A stretch of DNA of 64,000 nucleotides, taken from the NCBI RefSeq assembly GCF_015160875.1, contig NZ_CP063374.1:4157501-4221500 (forward strand), written 5' to 3'. The notes under the pieces are model-generated. The model did no database searches and was not told the DNA's origin. It saw only the letters and a list, made by a program, of their open reading frames with translations. Origin of the DNA: Streptomyces chromofuscus. Lineage in GTDB: Bacteria > Actinomycetota > Actinomycetes > Streptomycetales > Streptomycetaceae. Of the stretch, positions 8,193 through 18,041 are shown one piece after another. Position 1 is the stretch's first letter, and each line of letters begins with the position of its first letter. A program made the translations under genes and the position numbers.

Positions 8193-9187
8193 GCCATGAC
8201 CGGTTCCCCGGCGGCCGCTCCGAAACGCCGCCGGTAGGCCGACGGGCTGAGGCCGGTCGCGCGCCGCAGCCGGGCCCGCAGGTTGGCCGCGGTCCCCAGG
8301 CCGCAGCGCGCGGCCACCACGTCCAGCCGTTCCTCGCCGTGCTCGATCAGCCGGCACGCCAGCGCCACCCGTTCCCCGGTCAGCCACGCCAGCGGGGTCG
8401 TGCCGAGCTGGGCGCGGAAGCGCCGGTGCAGGGTCGCCGGGGACACCGCCGCCCGCGCCGCGAGGTCCGCCACGCTCAGCGGCTCGCCCAGCCGCTCCTG
8501 CGCCCACGCCAGCAGGGGACCCAGGGACTCGTCCGGCACCTGGGGCAACGGCCGCTCCACGAACTGCTTCTGGCCGCCGTCCCGGTGCGCGGCGAACACC
8601 AGGCGCCGGGAGACCGCGTTGGCGATCTCGGCGCCGTGGTCCCGGCGTACGACGTGCAGGCACAGGTCCAGCGCCGAGGCGCTGCCGGAGGCGGTCAGGA
8701 CGTCCCCGTCGTCCACGAACAGCACGTCCGGCTCCAGGCGCACCCGGGGGAAGCGCGCGCGGAACGTCTCCGCCCACATCCAGTGACACGCCGCCCGCCG
8801 CCCGTCCAGCAGCCCCGCCTCGGCGAGCGTGAACGCGCCCGAGCAGAAGCCGACCAGCCGGGCGCCACGCGCGTGTGACCGGCGTACGGCGTCGAGCACC
8901 GCACCCGCGCGCGGGGTGTCGGTGTCCGGCCGGTTCGGCACGATCAGCGTGTCCGCCTCGTCCGCGGCCTCCAGCCCGGCGACGTCCGTCAGCGTGAAGA
9001 AGCCGTCCCGCATCCGGGTGCGCTCTCCGGCCGCGCACAGCCGGAAGTCGTACAGCTCCCGCCCCAGCTCGGGCCGGCGCAGCCCGAAGACCTCGATCGC
9101 GCAGCTCATCTCGAAGGGGTTGGAGTTCTCGTCGACGATCACGACGACGCGGTGCGGTCCCGGCTGCTGAGAGGATCGTTGCGGCAT
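8189..9187 (-). CDS. GlxA-family transcriptional regulator (DJ-1/PfpI domain plus AraC HTH)
   Basis: 332 aa. Residues about 12-180 form the class I amidotransferase-like DJ-1/PfpI domain; the nucleophile-elbow region reads LVGFCSGAFTLAEAG, so the Cys is kept. Residues about 225-320 hold two AraC-type HTH motifs (SVADLAARAAVSPATLHRRF; RLDVVAARCGLGTAANLRARL). It leads a two-gene unit with the LURP-one gene. It is divergent, by only 52 bp, from a cupin gene that it may control. Confidence 0.88.
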   Translation of the reverse strand: MPQRSSQQPGPHRVVVIVDENSNPFEMSCAIEVFGLRRPELGRELYDFRLCAAGERTRMRDGFFTLTDVAGLEAADEADTLIVPNRPDTDTPRAGAVLDAVRRSHARGARLVGFCSGAFTLAEAGLLDGRRAACHWMWAETFRARFPRVRLEPDVLFVDDGDVLTASGSASALDLCLHVVRRDHGAEIANAVSRRLVFAAHRDGGQKQFVERPLPQVPDESLGPLLAWAQERLGEPLSVADLAARAAVSPATLHRRFRAQLGTTPLAWLTGERVALACRLIEHGEERLDVVAARCGLGTAANLRARLRRATGLSPSAYRRRFGAAAGEPVMA

Positions 9188-9239
9188 GTGCGATTCCTAG
9201 CACTCGTGCGGGTGCGACACCACCCCGGACGATGACCGC

Positions 9240-9626
9240 ATGGAACCCATCTCGCTGACCCAGGCCCTGGACTCCTTCACCGAGCGGTGGAGTCCCCGCA
9301 TCGTCACCGCCGTCAACGACTACGACGTACGCGTCGCCAAGGTCGAGGGCGAGCACGTCTGGCACGCGCACGACCACACCGACGAGTTCTTCCTGGTCAT
9401 CGAGGGCGAGTTGCACATCGCCCTGCGGGAGTCCGGCGGCGAGCGCACGGTCGTGCTGCCGAAGGGCTCCGTGTTCACCGTGCCGCGCGGCACCGAGCAC
9501 AAGCCGTACGCCCCCGTCCCCACCGCGCTCCTCCTCTTCGAACCGACCGGCACCCTCACGGTCGGCGACCGCCATGACGACGTACCCGACCACGTGGACG
9601 CGACCACGGGCCACTCGCTGGGGTGA
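9240..9626 (+). CDS. Small cupin-domain protein
   Basis: 128 aa, a single cupin barrel. Motif 1 is HAHDHTDEFFLVIEGE, with two His and a Glu that would bind a metal; motif 2 is the VPRGTEHKPYA segment. Function unknown; cupins this size are dioxygenases, isomerases or binding proteins. Start ATG 9240. It is divergent from the GlxA regulator. Confidence 0.85.
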   Translation: MEPISLTQALDSFTERWSPRIVTAVNDYDVRVAKVEGEHVWHAHDHTDEFFLVIEGELHIALRESGGERTVVLPKGSVFTVPRGTEHKPYAPVPTALLLFEPTGTLTVGDRHDDVPDHVDATTGHSLG

Positions 9627-9685
9627 CTCTGGGTCGCGGGGCGGCCGGTGCGGTGACTGTCAGTGGTGAGTGGCACTCTGGAGTC

Positions 9686-11515
9686 ATGACCGACTCCGCC
9701 CCGGCCCCGAGCCGCCGCCGCGCCCGTGTCCGCGCCCCCGAACTGATCGGCAAGGGTGGCTGGCTGAACACGGGCGGGAAGCAGTACACCCTCGCCGACC
9801 TGCGAGGACGCATCGTCCTGCTGGACTTCTGGACGTTCTGCTGCATCAACTGCCTGCACGTCCTCGACGAGATGCGCGAGCTGGAGGCCAAGCACCGGGA
9901 CACGGTCGTGGTCATCGGGGTGCACTCGCCGAAGTTCGTGCACGAGGCGGAGCACGCGGCGGTGGCGGACGCCGTGGAGCGGTACGGGGTGGAGCACCCG
10001 GTGCTCGACGACCCCGAGCTCGGCACCTGGAAGCAGTACGCCGTACGGGCCTGGCCGACGCTCGTGGTGATCGACCCCGAGGGGTACGTCGTCGCCCAGC
10101 ACGCCGGTGAGGGGCATGTGCACGCCATCGAGCGGCTGGTGACCGAGCTGGAGGCGGAGCACACGGCGAAGGGCACGCTGCGGCGGGGCGACGGGCCGTA
10201 CGTGGCGCCGGAGCCGGAGCCCACGGTGCTGCGCTTCCCGGGCAAGGCGCTGTTGCTGCCCGGCGGGACGTTCCTGGTCAGCGACACCACCCGGCACCAG
10301 CTGGTGGAGCTGGCGGAGGACGGGGAGAGCGTGGTCCGGCGCATCGGGTCCGGCGCGCGCGGGTTCGCCGACGGTCCGGCCGAGTCGGCGTCCTTCAACG
10401 AGCCGCAGGGGCCGGCGCTCCTCGGCGACGGCTCCGTGGTGGTCGCCGACACCGTCAACCACGCGCTGCGCCGCCTGGACCTCACCACCGGTGCGGTCAC
10501 CACGCTCGCCGGGACCGGCAGGCAGTGGATGCAGGGCGACTCCACGTCGGGCCCCGGTCGGGAGGTGAACCTCTCCTCGCCGTGGGACGTGGCGCTCTTC
10601 GGCGGCCGGGTGTGGATCGCGATGGCGGGCGTGCACCAGCTGTGGACCTACGACCCGGCGGCGGGCACCGTCGCCGTAGCGGCCGGCACCACCAACGAAG
10701 GGCTGGTCGACGGCCCCGGCGCCGAGGCCTGGTTCGCCCAGCCGTCCGGCCTCTCGGCCACGTCCGAGCGGCTGTGGCTGGCGGACTCGGAGACGAGTGC
10801 CCTGCGCTGGGTCGGCCTCGACGGCACCGTCCACACCGCCGTCGGCACCGGCCTGTTCGACTTCGGCCACCGCGACGGACCCGCCGAGCAGGCCCTGTTG
10901 CAGCACCCGCTGGGCGTCACCGCCCTGCCCGACGGCTCGGTGGCCGTCAGCGACACCTACAACCACGCCCTGCGCCGCTACGACCCGGCGACCGGCGAAG
11001 TGACCACCCTGGCCACGGACTTGCGTGAGCCGAGCGACGCGGTGCTGGTCGGCGACGACATCGTGGTCGTGGAGTCGGCCCGGCACCGCCTGACCCGGCT
11101 GCGGCTGCCTCAGGAGGCGGTCCGCGTCGAGGCGGTCGCCCACCGCACGCAGCGCGCGGCCACCGAAGTCGCCCCCGGGCGGCTCCAGTTGGACGTGATC
11201 TTCGAGGCGCCCGCGGGCCAGAAACTCGACACCCGCTACGGCCCCTCGACCCGCCTGCTGGTCTCCTCGACGCCACCGGAGCTACTGGCACACGGCGAGG
11301 GCGCGGGAACGGACCTGTCCCGCGCCCTGGAACTCGACCCCGCGGTGCCGGAGGGAGTCCTGCACGTCTCCGCGATGGCCGCCTCGTGCGACGACGATCC
11401 GGCGAACGAATACCCCGCCTGCCATGTCCACCAGCAGGACTGGGGCGTCCCGGTCCGCCTCACCGACAAGGGGACGGCCCGCCTGCCCCTCGTCCTGGCC
11501 GGCCTGGACGGCTGA
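9686..11515 (+). CDS. Thioredoxin-like/NHL-repeat protein
   Basis: 609 aa from ATG 9686. The first 160 residues are a thioredoxin-like fold with the redox motif WTFCCINCLH (CxxC = CINC). From about 180 to 500 come NHL beta-propeller repeats (FLVSDTTRHQLVEL; VVVADTVNHALRRLD; VAVSDTYNHALRRYD), then a C-terminal beta-rich part. No signal peptide is evident, so it is probably cytosolic. The family is widespread and its function poorly known. The open frame continues 21 codons upstream, but these look non-coding. Confidence 0.85.
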   Translation: MTDSAPAPSRRRARVRAPELIGKGGWLNTGGKQYTLADLRGRIVLLDFWTFCCINCLHVLDEMRELEAKHRDTVVVIGVHSPKFVHEAEHAAVADAVERYGVEHPVLDDPELGTWKQYAVRAWPTLVVIDPEGYVVAQHAGEGHVHAIERLVTELEAEHTAKGTLRRGDGPYVAPEPEPTVLRFPGKALLLPGGTFLVSDTTRHQLVELAEDGESVVRRIGSGARGFADGPAESASFNEPQGPALLGDGSVVVADTVNHALRRLDLTTGAVTTLAGTGRQWMQGDSTSGPGREVNLSSPWDVALFGGRVWIAMAGVHQLWTYDPAAGTVAVAAGTTNEGLVDGPGAEAWFAQPSGLSATSERLWLADSETSALRWVGLDGTVHTAVGTGLFDFGHRDGPAEQALLQHPLGVTALPDGSVAVSDTYNHALRRYDPATGEVTTLATDLREPSDAVLVGDDIVVVESARHRLTRLRLPQEAVRVEAVAHRTQRAATEVAPGRLQLDVIFEAPAGQKLDTRYGPSTRLLVSSTPPELLAHGEGAGTDLSRALELDPAVPEGVLHVSAMAASCDDDPANEYPACHVHQQDWGVPVRLTDKGTARLPLVLAGLDG

Positions 11516-11527
11516 CGGCGCGGGGTG

Positions 11528-11779
11528 TCACACCCCGTACCCGTCGCTGTAGCCGTCGCGCCGGTGGTGGGGCCGTTCCTCCTCGACGACCGGCGCGGTG
11601 GGCGGCATCACGACGCGGCGGCGCCGCGCGATGCTGCTGAACGTGGTGACCCCGATCAGTCCGACGATCATCAGGATGACGCCGACGAGATCGAGGTTGA
11701 CCCCCTCCATGTTCCAGTCGGTAGCGAACGTGAGGATGGCTCCCACGGCGATGAGGATGATGCACCCGCCGAGGCCCAT
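11528..11779 (-). CDS. Small two-helix membrane protein (DUF6458-like)
   Basis: 83 aa with two transmembrane helices (GGCIILIAVGAILTFATDW and LVGVILMIVGLIGVTTF), followed by a basic stretch IARRRR and a disordered polar tail. It is an actinobacterial family of unknown function. The rest of the flanking gap to 11895 shows no further gene. Confidence 0.82.
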   Translation of the reverse strand: MGLGGCIILIAVGAILTFATDWNMEGVNLDLVGVILMIVGLIGVTTFSSIARRRRVVMPPTAPVVEEERPHHRRDGYSDGYGV

Positions 11780-11895
11780 GAGCGTTGCCTCCCTGTTCCG
11801 GTCCGGTGATTCCGGAGCTTCCGGTGCGGTTCGGGTACCCGCGCGCCCGGCATGCAGTCCTCACCGCCCGTCAACTCGCCCGGGGCGCGGTCCGC

Positions 11896-13194
11896 TCAGC
11901 CCTCCAGGAACGCCACCAGCGCCCGCGTCAGCAGGTAGGGGTCCTCCGCGCCGCACAGTTCACGGACGCTGTGCATCGACAGGATCGCCACACCGATGTC
12001 GACCGTGCGGATGCCGTGCCGGGCCGCCGTGATGGGGCCGATGGTGGTGCCGCAGGGCATGGAGTTGTTGGAGACGAAGGACTGGAAGGGGACGCCGGCC
12101 TTCTCGCAGGCCGCGACCCAGACCGCGCGGCCCGAACCGTCCGTCGCGTAGCGGTTGTTGACGTTGACCTTGAGGATGGGGCCGCCGTTGACCCGGGGGT
12201 GGTGGGTCGGGTCGTGGCGTTCGGCGTAGTTCGGGTGGACCGCGTGACCGGTGTCGGAGGACAGGCAGACGGTGGCGGCGAAGGCCCGCGCCCTGTCCTC
12301 GTAGGAGCCGCCGCGGGCGAAGACGGAGCGCTCCAGGACGCCGCCGAGCAGCGGGCCGTCCGCGCCCGTGTCCGACTGGGAGCCGTTCTCCTCGTGGTCG
12401 AAGGCGGCCAGCACCGGGATGGAGGACAGGTCCTCACCGCCGGTCGCGGCGGCGGTCAGCGCGGCCACGCCCGCGTGCACCGACAGCAGGTTGTCCAGGC
12501 GGGGCCCGGCCATCAGCTCCTGGTCGCGGCCGAGGTACGCGGGCGGCTCGACGGAGTGCACCATCAGGTCCCAGCCGGTCGTCTCGCCCGGTGCGATCCC
12601 CGATTCCGCCTCCAGGAAGGCGATCAGGTCGCCGTCGCGCACGTCGCCCGCGAGGCCCCAGACGGGCTGGAGGTGGCGCTGCTTGTCGAGCTTGAGGCCC
12701 TCCGAGGACACCGAGCGGTCCAGGTGGATGGCCAGCTGCGGCACCCTCAGCAGCGGCCGGTCCACGTTGACCAGGTGGGTGGTGCCGTCGCGCAGCGTCA
12801 GCCGGCCGGCGAGGCCGAGGTCGCGGTCCAGCCAGGAGTTCAGCAGCGGGCCGCCGTAGATCTCCACCGCCACCTGGCGCCAGCCGTGCGCCCCGGTGTC
12901 GGGCAGCGGCTTGACCCGCAGGTTGGGGGAGTCGGTGTGCGCGCCGATGATCCGGAACGGGGTGTGCGGGGCGGCGCCCTCCGGGACGTACCACGCCACG
13001 ATCGCGCCACCGCGCAGCACGAACCTGCCGCCGCTCGTCCCGTCCCAGGCGTCCGTCTCGGCGACCTGCCGGAAGCCGGCCTTCTCCAGCCGCTCCGCGG
13101 CGTTCGCCACCGCGTGGTACGGAGAGGGGCTCGCCGCCAGGAAGGACATGAGGTCGTCGGTGTGGCCGCGGTCGAAGCGGGAGGGTTCGCTCAT
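11896..13194 (-). CDS. M18-family aminopeptidase
   Basis: 432 aa, the standard length. Metal ligands of the two-zinc site are visible: His in IIGAHTDSPNLRVKP, Asp in GPRLDNL, the catalytic Glu pair in FDHEENGS, Asp in SSDTGHAVHPNY and the terminal His in ILSMHSVREL. It releases N-terminal residues, preferably acidic ones, from peptides in the cytosol. It is monocistronic: a strong hairpin separates it from the acyl-CoA dehydrogenase gene upstream on the same strand. Confidence 0.92.
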   Translation of the reverse strand: MSEPSRFDRGHTDDLMSFLAASPSPYHAVANAAERLEKAGFRQVAETDAWDGTSGGRFVLRGGAIVAWYVPEGAAPHTPFRIIGAHTDSPNLRVKPLPDTGAHGWRQVAVEIYGGPLLNSWLDRDLGLAGRLTLRDGTTHLVNVDRPLLRVPQLAIHLDRSVSSEGLKLDKQRHLQPVWGLAGDVRDGDLIAFLEAESGIAPGETTGWDLMVHSVEPPAYLGRDQELMAGPRLDNLLSVHAGVAALTAAATGGEDLSSIPVLAAFDHEENGSQSDTGADGPLLGGVLERSVFARGGSYEDRARAFAATVCLSSDTGHAVHPNYAERHDPTHHPRVNGGPILKVNVNNRYATDGSGRAVWVAACEKAGVPFQSFVSNNSMPCGTTIGPITAARHGIRTVDIGVAILSMHSVRELCGAEDPYLLTRALVAFLEG

Positions 13195-13213
13195 GGGTTC
13201 ACCTTAACGACGG

Positions 13214-13252
13214 ACGAGGGCCCGCTCCCCCTTGCCGGGAGCGGGCCCTCGT
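13214..13252 (-). terminator. Terminator of the acyl-CoA dehydrogenase gene
   Basis: A 16-bp stem (ACGAGGGCCCGCTCCC at 13214-13229 paired with 13237-13252) with a 7-nt loop, between the stop at 13294 and the next start at 13194. Confidence 0.85.
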
Positions 13253-13293
13253 GAGAGCGGTGTGGAAATCCGGTCGCCGACCGGGCGGGCCGG

Positions 13294-15120
13294 CTAGAAC
13301 GCCGCCTCGTCCAGCTCCATCAGGTCCAGCTCGACGCCCTGCGCGAGCTTGCGGGCCAGGGTGACGCCCGGCAGGACGGTGGCCGCGAAGAACTTCGCCG
13401 CCGCGATCTTGCCGGTGTAGAACGCCTTGTCCCTGGCGGAGGCCGTCGGAAGCTTCTCGGCGGCGACCGCGGCGCCCTTCAGCAGCAGGTAGCCGACGAT
13501 GACGTCTCCGGAGGCCATCAGCAGGCGGGTGGTGTTCAGGCCCACCTTGTAGATGTTCTTGACGTCCTGCTCGGTGGCCGCGAGGTCGGTCAGCATCAGG
13601 CCGACGACGGACTCCAGCTCCACGGCCGCCTTGGCCAGCTGCTCGCGGGCGCCGGACAGCTCCTCGCCGCCCGTGCCGAGGGCGAGGAACTTCTTGATGT
13701 CCTCGGCGAGGGAGTTCAGCGCGGCGCCCTGGTTGCGGACGATCTTCCGGAAGAAGAAGTCCTGGCCCTGGATCGCGGTGGTGCCCTCGTACAGGGTGTC
13801 GATCTTGGAGTCCCGGATGTACTGCTCGATCGGGTACTCCTGGAGGAAGCCGGAGCCGCCGAAGGTCTGCAGCGACTGGGCGAGCTGCTCGTAGCCCTTC
13901 TCCGAGCCGTACCCCTTGACGATCGGCAGGAGCAGGTCGTTCAGCGCGTGCTCGGTGGAGGCGTCCTCGCCGGCGGCCTCCCTGACGGCGATCGCGTCCT
14001 GCACCGACGCCGTGTAGAGCACCAGGGCGCGCATGCCCTCCGCGTACGCCTTCTGCGTCATCAGCGAGCGGCGCACGTCGGGGTGGTGGGTGATGGTGAC
14101 CTTGGGCGCGGTCTTGTCCATGAAGTTCGCCAGGTCCGGACCCTGGACGCGCTCCTTGGCGTACTCCAGCGCGTTGAGGTAGCCCGTGGACAGCGTGGAG
14201 ATCGCCTTCGTGCCGACCATCATCCGCGCGAACTCGATGATCCGGAACATCTGCCGGATGCCGTCGTGCTTGTCGCCGATCAGCCAGCCCTTGGCGGGGT
14301 GCTTGTCGCCGAACGTCATCTCGCAGGTGTTCGAGGCCTTCAGGCCCATCTTGTGCTCGACGTTCGTGGCGTAGACGCCGTTGCGCTCGCCCAGCTCGCC
14401 GGTCTCGAAGTCGAAGACGTACTTCGGGACGAGGAACAGGGACAGGCCCTTGGTGCCGGGGCCGGCGCCCTCGGGACGGGCCAGCACGTAGTGGAGGATG
14501 TTCTCCGACATGTCGTGCTCGCCGGAGGTGATGAACCGCTTCACGCCCTCGATGTGCCAGGAGCCGTCCTCCTGCGGCACGGCCTTGGTGCGGCCCGCGC
14601 CCACGTCCGAGCCGGCGTCCGGCTCGGTGAGGACCATCGTCGAGCCCCACTGCTTCTCGACGGCGATCTGCGCGATCTTCTTCTGTACGTCGTTGCCCTC
14701 GTCGTACAGGATCCCGGCGAAGGCCGGGCCGGAGGAGTACATCCACACGGCCGGGTTCGAGCCGAGGACCAGCTCCGCGTACGACCAGATCAGCGACGGG
14801 GGAGCCGTCGTACCGCCGATGGCCTCGGGCAGGCCCAGGCGCCAGTACTCGGAGTCCATGAAGGCCTGGTAGCTCTTGCGGAAGGACTCCGGGACCGGCG
14901 CGGTGTTGGTCTCCGGGTCGAAGACCGGCGGGTTGCGGTCGGCATCCGCGAAGGACTCGGCCAGCTCGTTCTCCGCGAGCCGGCTCAGTTCGTCGAGGAT
15001 GCTCTTGGCGGTGTCGACGTCCATCTCCTCGAACGGGCCGGTGCCGTACAGCTTGTCGCGCCCGAGTACTTCGAAGAGGTTGAACTCGATGTCGCGGAGA
15101 TTCGACTTGTAGTGCCCCAT
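13294..15120 (-). CDS. fadE: Large acyl-CoA dehydrogenase (FadE type)
   Basis: 608 aa, the long subfamily with an extra C-terminal helical domain. FAD/acyl-CoA dehydrogenase motifs are clear: [17 protein letters not shown] in the middle domain and [34 protein letters not shown] near the catalytic region, the Glu of YEGTT being the likely base. It catalyses the first step of fatty-acid beta-oxidation. ATG 15120 is preceded by CGGAG. Two TACC-N4-GGT dyads lie 59-96 bp upstream and suggest control by a TetR-type repressor. A pirin gene 3 kb away is of interest because pirin binds an acyl-CoA dehydrogenase in a Streptomyces species. Confidence 0.92.
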   Translation of the reverse strand: MGHYKSNLRDIEFNLFEVLGRDKLYGTGPFEEMDVDTAKSILDELSRLAENELAESFADADRNPPVFDPETNTAPVPESFRKSYQAFMDSEYWRLGLPEAIGGTTAPPSLIWSYAELVLGSNPAVWMYSSGPAFAGILYDEGNDVQKKIAQIAVEKQWGSTMVLTEPDAGSDVGAGRTKAVPQEDGSWHIEGVKRFITSGEHDMSENILHYVLARPEGAGPGTKGLSLFLVPKYVFDFETGELGERNGVYATNVEHKMGLKASNTCEMTFGDKHPAKGWLIGDKHDGIRQMFRIIEFARMMVGTKAISTLSTGYLNALEYAKERVQGPDLANFMDKTAPKVTITHHPDVRRSLMTQKAYAEGMRALVLYTASVQDAIAVREAAGEDASTEHALNDLLLPIVKGYGSEKGYEQLAQSLQTFGGSGFLQEYPIEQYIRDSKIDTLYEGTTAIQGQDFFFRKIVRNQGAALNSLAEDIKKFLALGTGGEELSGAREQLAKAAVELESVVGLMLTDLAATEQDVKNIYKVGLNTTRLLMASGDVIVGYLLLKGAAVAAEKLPTASARDKAFYTGKIAAAKFFAATVLPGVTLARKLAQGVELDLMELDEAAF

Positions 15121-15178
15121 GGCGACTGGCTCCGTTGAGAGAGATCGGCGAGGCACGGACCTCGCGCCCAAGTACACG

Positions 15179-15215
15179 TACCAACTGGTGACTGAGATGA
15201 TGCTACCCGTCGGTA
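15179..15215 (-). promoter_or_regulatory. Two operator-like dyads upstream of the acyl-CoA dehydrogenase
   Basis: TACCAACTGGTG (15179-15190) and TACCCGTCGGTA (15204-15215) share the form TACC-N4-GGT(A/G), with centres 25 bp apart. That arrangement suits a dimeric repressor bound twice on one DNA face. Which regulator binds is unknown. Confidence 0.5.
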
Positions 15216-15282
15216 ATAAGAAGCAACCCCGATCCGGGCATCTGTGACTCAGCCCTCGTGGTCGGTCAGTACTCTTGCGTGC

Positions 15283-15753
15283 ATGTACGGCTACGACCAG
15301 AGCGCGGGCGTGGGGCAGCAGTACGCCCAGCCGCAGCAGCAGATGCCCGGCGCCGGGGGCTACGGGCAGCAGCCGCCGCTGTACCCGGAGCCGTCGCCGC
15401 CGTCGCTCGCGGACGCGGTGCGCGCCTTCACCACCGGGCAGATGACCGCGGAGGACTTCCAGCAGGTCTTCGCGACGTCCAAGGTCTACTGCCCGCGCGG
15501 TGACAACCCCGGCTTCCTGGCCCTGCACAACACCCAGCAGCCCGTGATCCCGATGTTCTCCTCGCTGAAGGAGCTGCGGCGCTATGCGGGCAAGGAGTCG
15601 AAGTACTTCGTGATCACCGGCGCCGAGGTGATCGACCTGCTGCCGACCGGGTACGGCTTCGTCCTCGACATGGAGGGCGAACACCGGATGGTGTTCGACG
15701 CCAAGGCCGTGGAGGAAATGGTCGACTTCGCGATGCGGCGGATGTACGGCTGA
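15283..15753 (+). CDS. SseB-like protein with a Gln/Pro/Gly-rich N-terminus
   Basis: 156 aa. The first 45 residues are low complexity ([20 protein letters not shown]). Residues 50-155 resemble the SseB N-terminal domain ([45 protein letters not shown]). Role unknown; relatives include serine-sensitivity and ESX-linked proteins. No ribosome-binding site precedes ATG 15283; TACTCT at 15270-15275 sits 7 nt before it, as expected of a -10 box for a leaderless mRNA. Confidence 0.75.
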   Translation: MYGYDQSAGVGQQYAQPQQQMPGAGGYGQQPPLYPEPSPPSLADAVRAFTTGQMTAEDFQQVFATSKVYCPRGDNPGFLALHNTQQPVIPMFSSLKELRRYAGKESKYFVITGAEVIDLLPTGYGFVLDMEGEHRMVFDAKAVEEMVDFAMRRMYG

Positions 15754-15946
15754 GGACGCCTGGAGTCCGGCCGGGCACGGGCTGATCGCCCGCCCGTAAT
15801 TGCCTGCTCAACTGTCACAGTCATGCCATATGCTGCCCCGGCAGCCGCGCCCCGTGTGCCACCGCGTCCCCCGCGGTCCTCCCGGGTGCCGCGCGGCGCT
15901 TTCACCTCCCGGCTCCGCCGGGATTTCCTGTGGGGGTCTCATCACT

Positions 15947-17899
15947 GTGCGTATGCGCAGCACTTCGGCCGCGACGGCGCTCGCGGTCCTCTTCAGCTCG
16001 GCGGTGCTGAGCGTGGTCGCGGCCGGTCCCGCCTCGGCCGTGACGGCCACGGTCGGCTCGTACGGCGGCATGGTCGTCGACGGGGCGCGCGGGCGGGTCT
16101 ACCTCGGTGACGACGCGACGGGGCAGATCATCGCCGCCGACTACAACGGCAACCGGGTCGACTCGGTGAGCGGGATCAACGGCGTCTTCGACCTCGCGCT
16201 CTCCGACGACGGCAGCACCCTGTACGCCACCGCGCGGGTCAGCCACGAGATCGTGGCCCTGGACGCGGCCACCCTGGACATCAAGGCCCGCTACCCGGTC
16301 GCCACCAACGCCGGTCCGGCGTATGTCGAGTTCGCCGGCGGCAAGGTCTGGTTCAGCTACGGCGACCAGTGGGACGGCGACCTGGGCTCCGTCGACCCGT
16401 CGGTGGACCCGGCGAGCGGCGCCGACCCGGTGGCGCTGGCCCAGATCCCGGCCGAGGGCACGGGGTCCGGGATGTGGGGGCAGGCCCTGCTGGACACCGA
16501 CCCGCTGCGCCCCGGCCTGCTGGCCGTCGGCGAGACGGGGGACTCCACGGGCACCGAGGCCGTCTTCGACGTGTCGAGCGGCACGCCGGTGCTGACCGCC
16601 TGGCACGACAGCTCGTACCAGCTGAACGACGGCGTCGGGGACATCGACCTCGTCGCGGGCGGCGACCAGGTGCTGATCAACGGCACCGAACGGCACGCCT
16701 ATGCGAACGGCACGCTCACCGAGGCCGGTGCCTACCCGGCCGGGCAGCGGGCCGACGTCGGGCTCAGCGGCATGATCGCCCAGATCTCGGGCACCAAGGT
16801 CGCGGTCTACCGTCCGAACGCCACCCAGCCGGTACGGACGTACAGCATGGGCACCCAGGCAGCGGCCGCGGTGGCCTGGGCGCCGGACTCCTCCCGGATC
16901 TTCGCGCTGGTCCCGTCGGCCGGCGGCTACACGCTCAAGCCGCTGACCCAGCCGACCCTCAACGTCCCCACCCTCACGGTCAACGCTCCCGCCACGGCCA
17001 CCCGCGCCAAGCAGCTCACCGTCACCGGCAGGATTTCGGCGACCGTGCCGCTGCCCACCGGGATCAGGCTGTCGGTCACCCGGACCGACCTGGAGAGCCC
17101 GGCCGGCAAGGCGCTGGCCTCCGTCGCGGTGAAGGCGGACGGGACGTACTCCTTCACGGACATCCCGCCGGCCGGCGGCAAGGTCACCTACAAGGTCGCC
17201 TACGCGGGTGACTCCGGGCACACGGCCGTCAGCGCCTCGGACAGTGTCGAGGTGTCCCGCGCCTCGACCTCGCTGACCCTGAACAACAACGGCAAGCTGT
17301 ACAACTACGGCGCCGACGTCCGGTTCGTCGCGCACCTCGGCACGACGTACAAGAACCGCTCGGTCGAGATCTACGCCGACCCGTTCGGCGCCGACAAGCC
17401 CAACACGCGGATCAAGCTCGGCACGGTCGACTCCCAGGGCAACATCGCCGCCTGGGTGGACATGACCCGCGACACCACCGTCACCGCGGTCTTCCGAGGC
17501 GACGCCCGCTACAAGCCCAAGACGGTGAAGTCGACCGCGTTCGCCCGGGTCCGGATCTCCACCGCCGTCTCCAAGCACTACAAGACGGCCAAGATCGGCA
17601 CGACGCTCTACTACTGGTTCCACAAGAGCACCGACCCGCTGCTCACCACGACGATGACCTACTACCCGGGCCGTCACCAGCGGTTCGACCTGCAGGTCTA
17701 CTACCAGGGCACCTGGTACTCCGCGGAGTCGCAGTACTTCCCGCTCGGTACGGCCGGCAAGTCGGCCGTGAGCCTGGGGGCGCCCGACGAGTCGGGCATC
17801 CGGGCCCGGATGCGCTCGGTGTACGTCAACGGCTCGTCCGGCGACTCCGTGAACTCCACGACGTACGGCTCGTGGAAGTACCTCTACTTCAGCAACTGA
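15947..17899 (+). CDS. Secreted beta-propeller protein with Ig-like repeats
   Basis: 650 aa from GTG 15947, about 10 nt after GGGGG. A Sec signal ends near AGPASAVTA. Residues about 35-330 form a YncE-like beta-propeller (VVDGARGRVYLGDDATGQIIAADYNG; LALSDDGSTLYATA). From about 340 come Ig-like modules (LTVTGRISATVPLPTG, VTYKVAYAGDSGHTAVSASDSVEV and a similar one), then a C-terminal domain with many Tyr and Thr. It is probably an extracellular or surface-bound protein of unknown ligand. A strong hairpin follows. Confidence 0.82.
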   Translation: MRMRSTSAATALAVLFSSAVLSVVAAGPASAVTATVGSYGGMVVDGARGRVYLGDDATGQIIAADYNGNRVDSVSGINGVFDLALSDDGSTLYATARVSHEIVALDAATLDIKARYPVATNAGPAYVEFAGGKVWFSYGDQWDGDLGSVDPSVDPASGADPVALAQIPAEGTGSGMWGQALLDTDPLRPGLLAVGETGDSTGTEAVFDVSSGTPVLTAWHDSSYQLNDGVGDIDLVAGGDQVLINGTERHAYANGTLTEAGAYPAGQRADVGLSGMIAQISGTKVAVYRPNATQPVRTYSMGTQAAAAVAWAPDSSRIFALVPSAGGYTLKPLTQPTLNVPTLTVNAPATATRAKQLTVTGRISATVPLPTGIRLSVTRTDLESPAGKALASVAVKADGTYSFTDIPPAGGKVTYKVAYAGDSGHTAVSASDSVEVSRASTSLTLNNNGKLYNYGADVRFVAHLGTTYKNRSVEIYADPFGADKPNTRIKLGTVDSQGNIAAWVDMTRDTTVTAVFRGDARYKPKTVKSTAFARVRISTAVSKHYKTAKIGTTLYYWFHKSTDPLLTTTMTYYPGRHQRFDLQVYYQGTWYSAESQYFPLGTAGKSAVSLGAPDESGIRARMRSVYVNGSSGDSVNSTTYGSWKYLYFSN

Positions 17900-17937
17900 A
17901 GCAGCTGACCCAAGCAACCGGCGCACCTGTGCGACGA

Positions 17938-17971
17938 CGACGGCCCGGAGGGAATGGCCTCCGGGCCGTCG
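17938..17971 (+). terminator. Terminator after the secreted propeller gene
   Basis: A 14-bp stem built on CGGCCCGGAGG / CCTCCGGGCCG with a short GAATGG loop, 38 nt after the stop codon. Confidence 0.8.
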
Positions 17972-17990
17972 GCGTTGTGGGGTGGCAGAA

Positions 17991-18006
17991 AGTTCAACGC
18001 TCAACT
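17991..18006 (+). promoter_or_regulatory. Possible operator/promoter element of the pirin gene
   Basis: AGTTCAACGCTCAACT has 4-bp inverted ends (AGTT/AACT), contains two TCAAC copies and is followed by TAAACT. It is 35 nt upstream of the pirin start and AT-rich for this genome. A MarR- or OxyR-type site is possible but unproven. Confidence 0.3.
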
Positions 18007-18041
18007 AAACTGAAACGCACGTCGCCCAAGGAGGTACCGAC

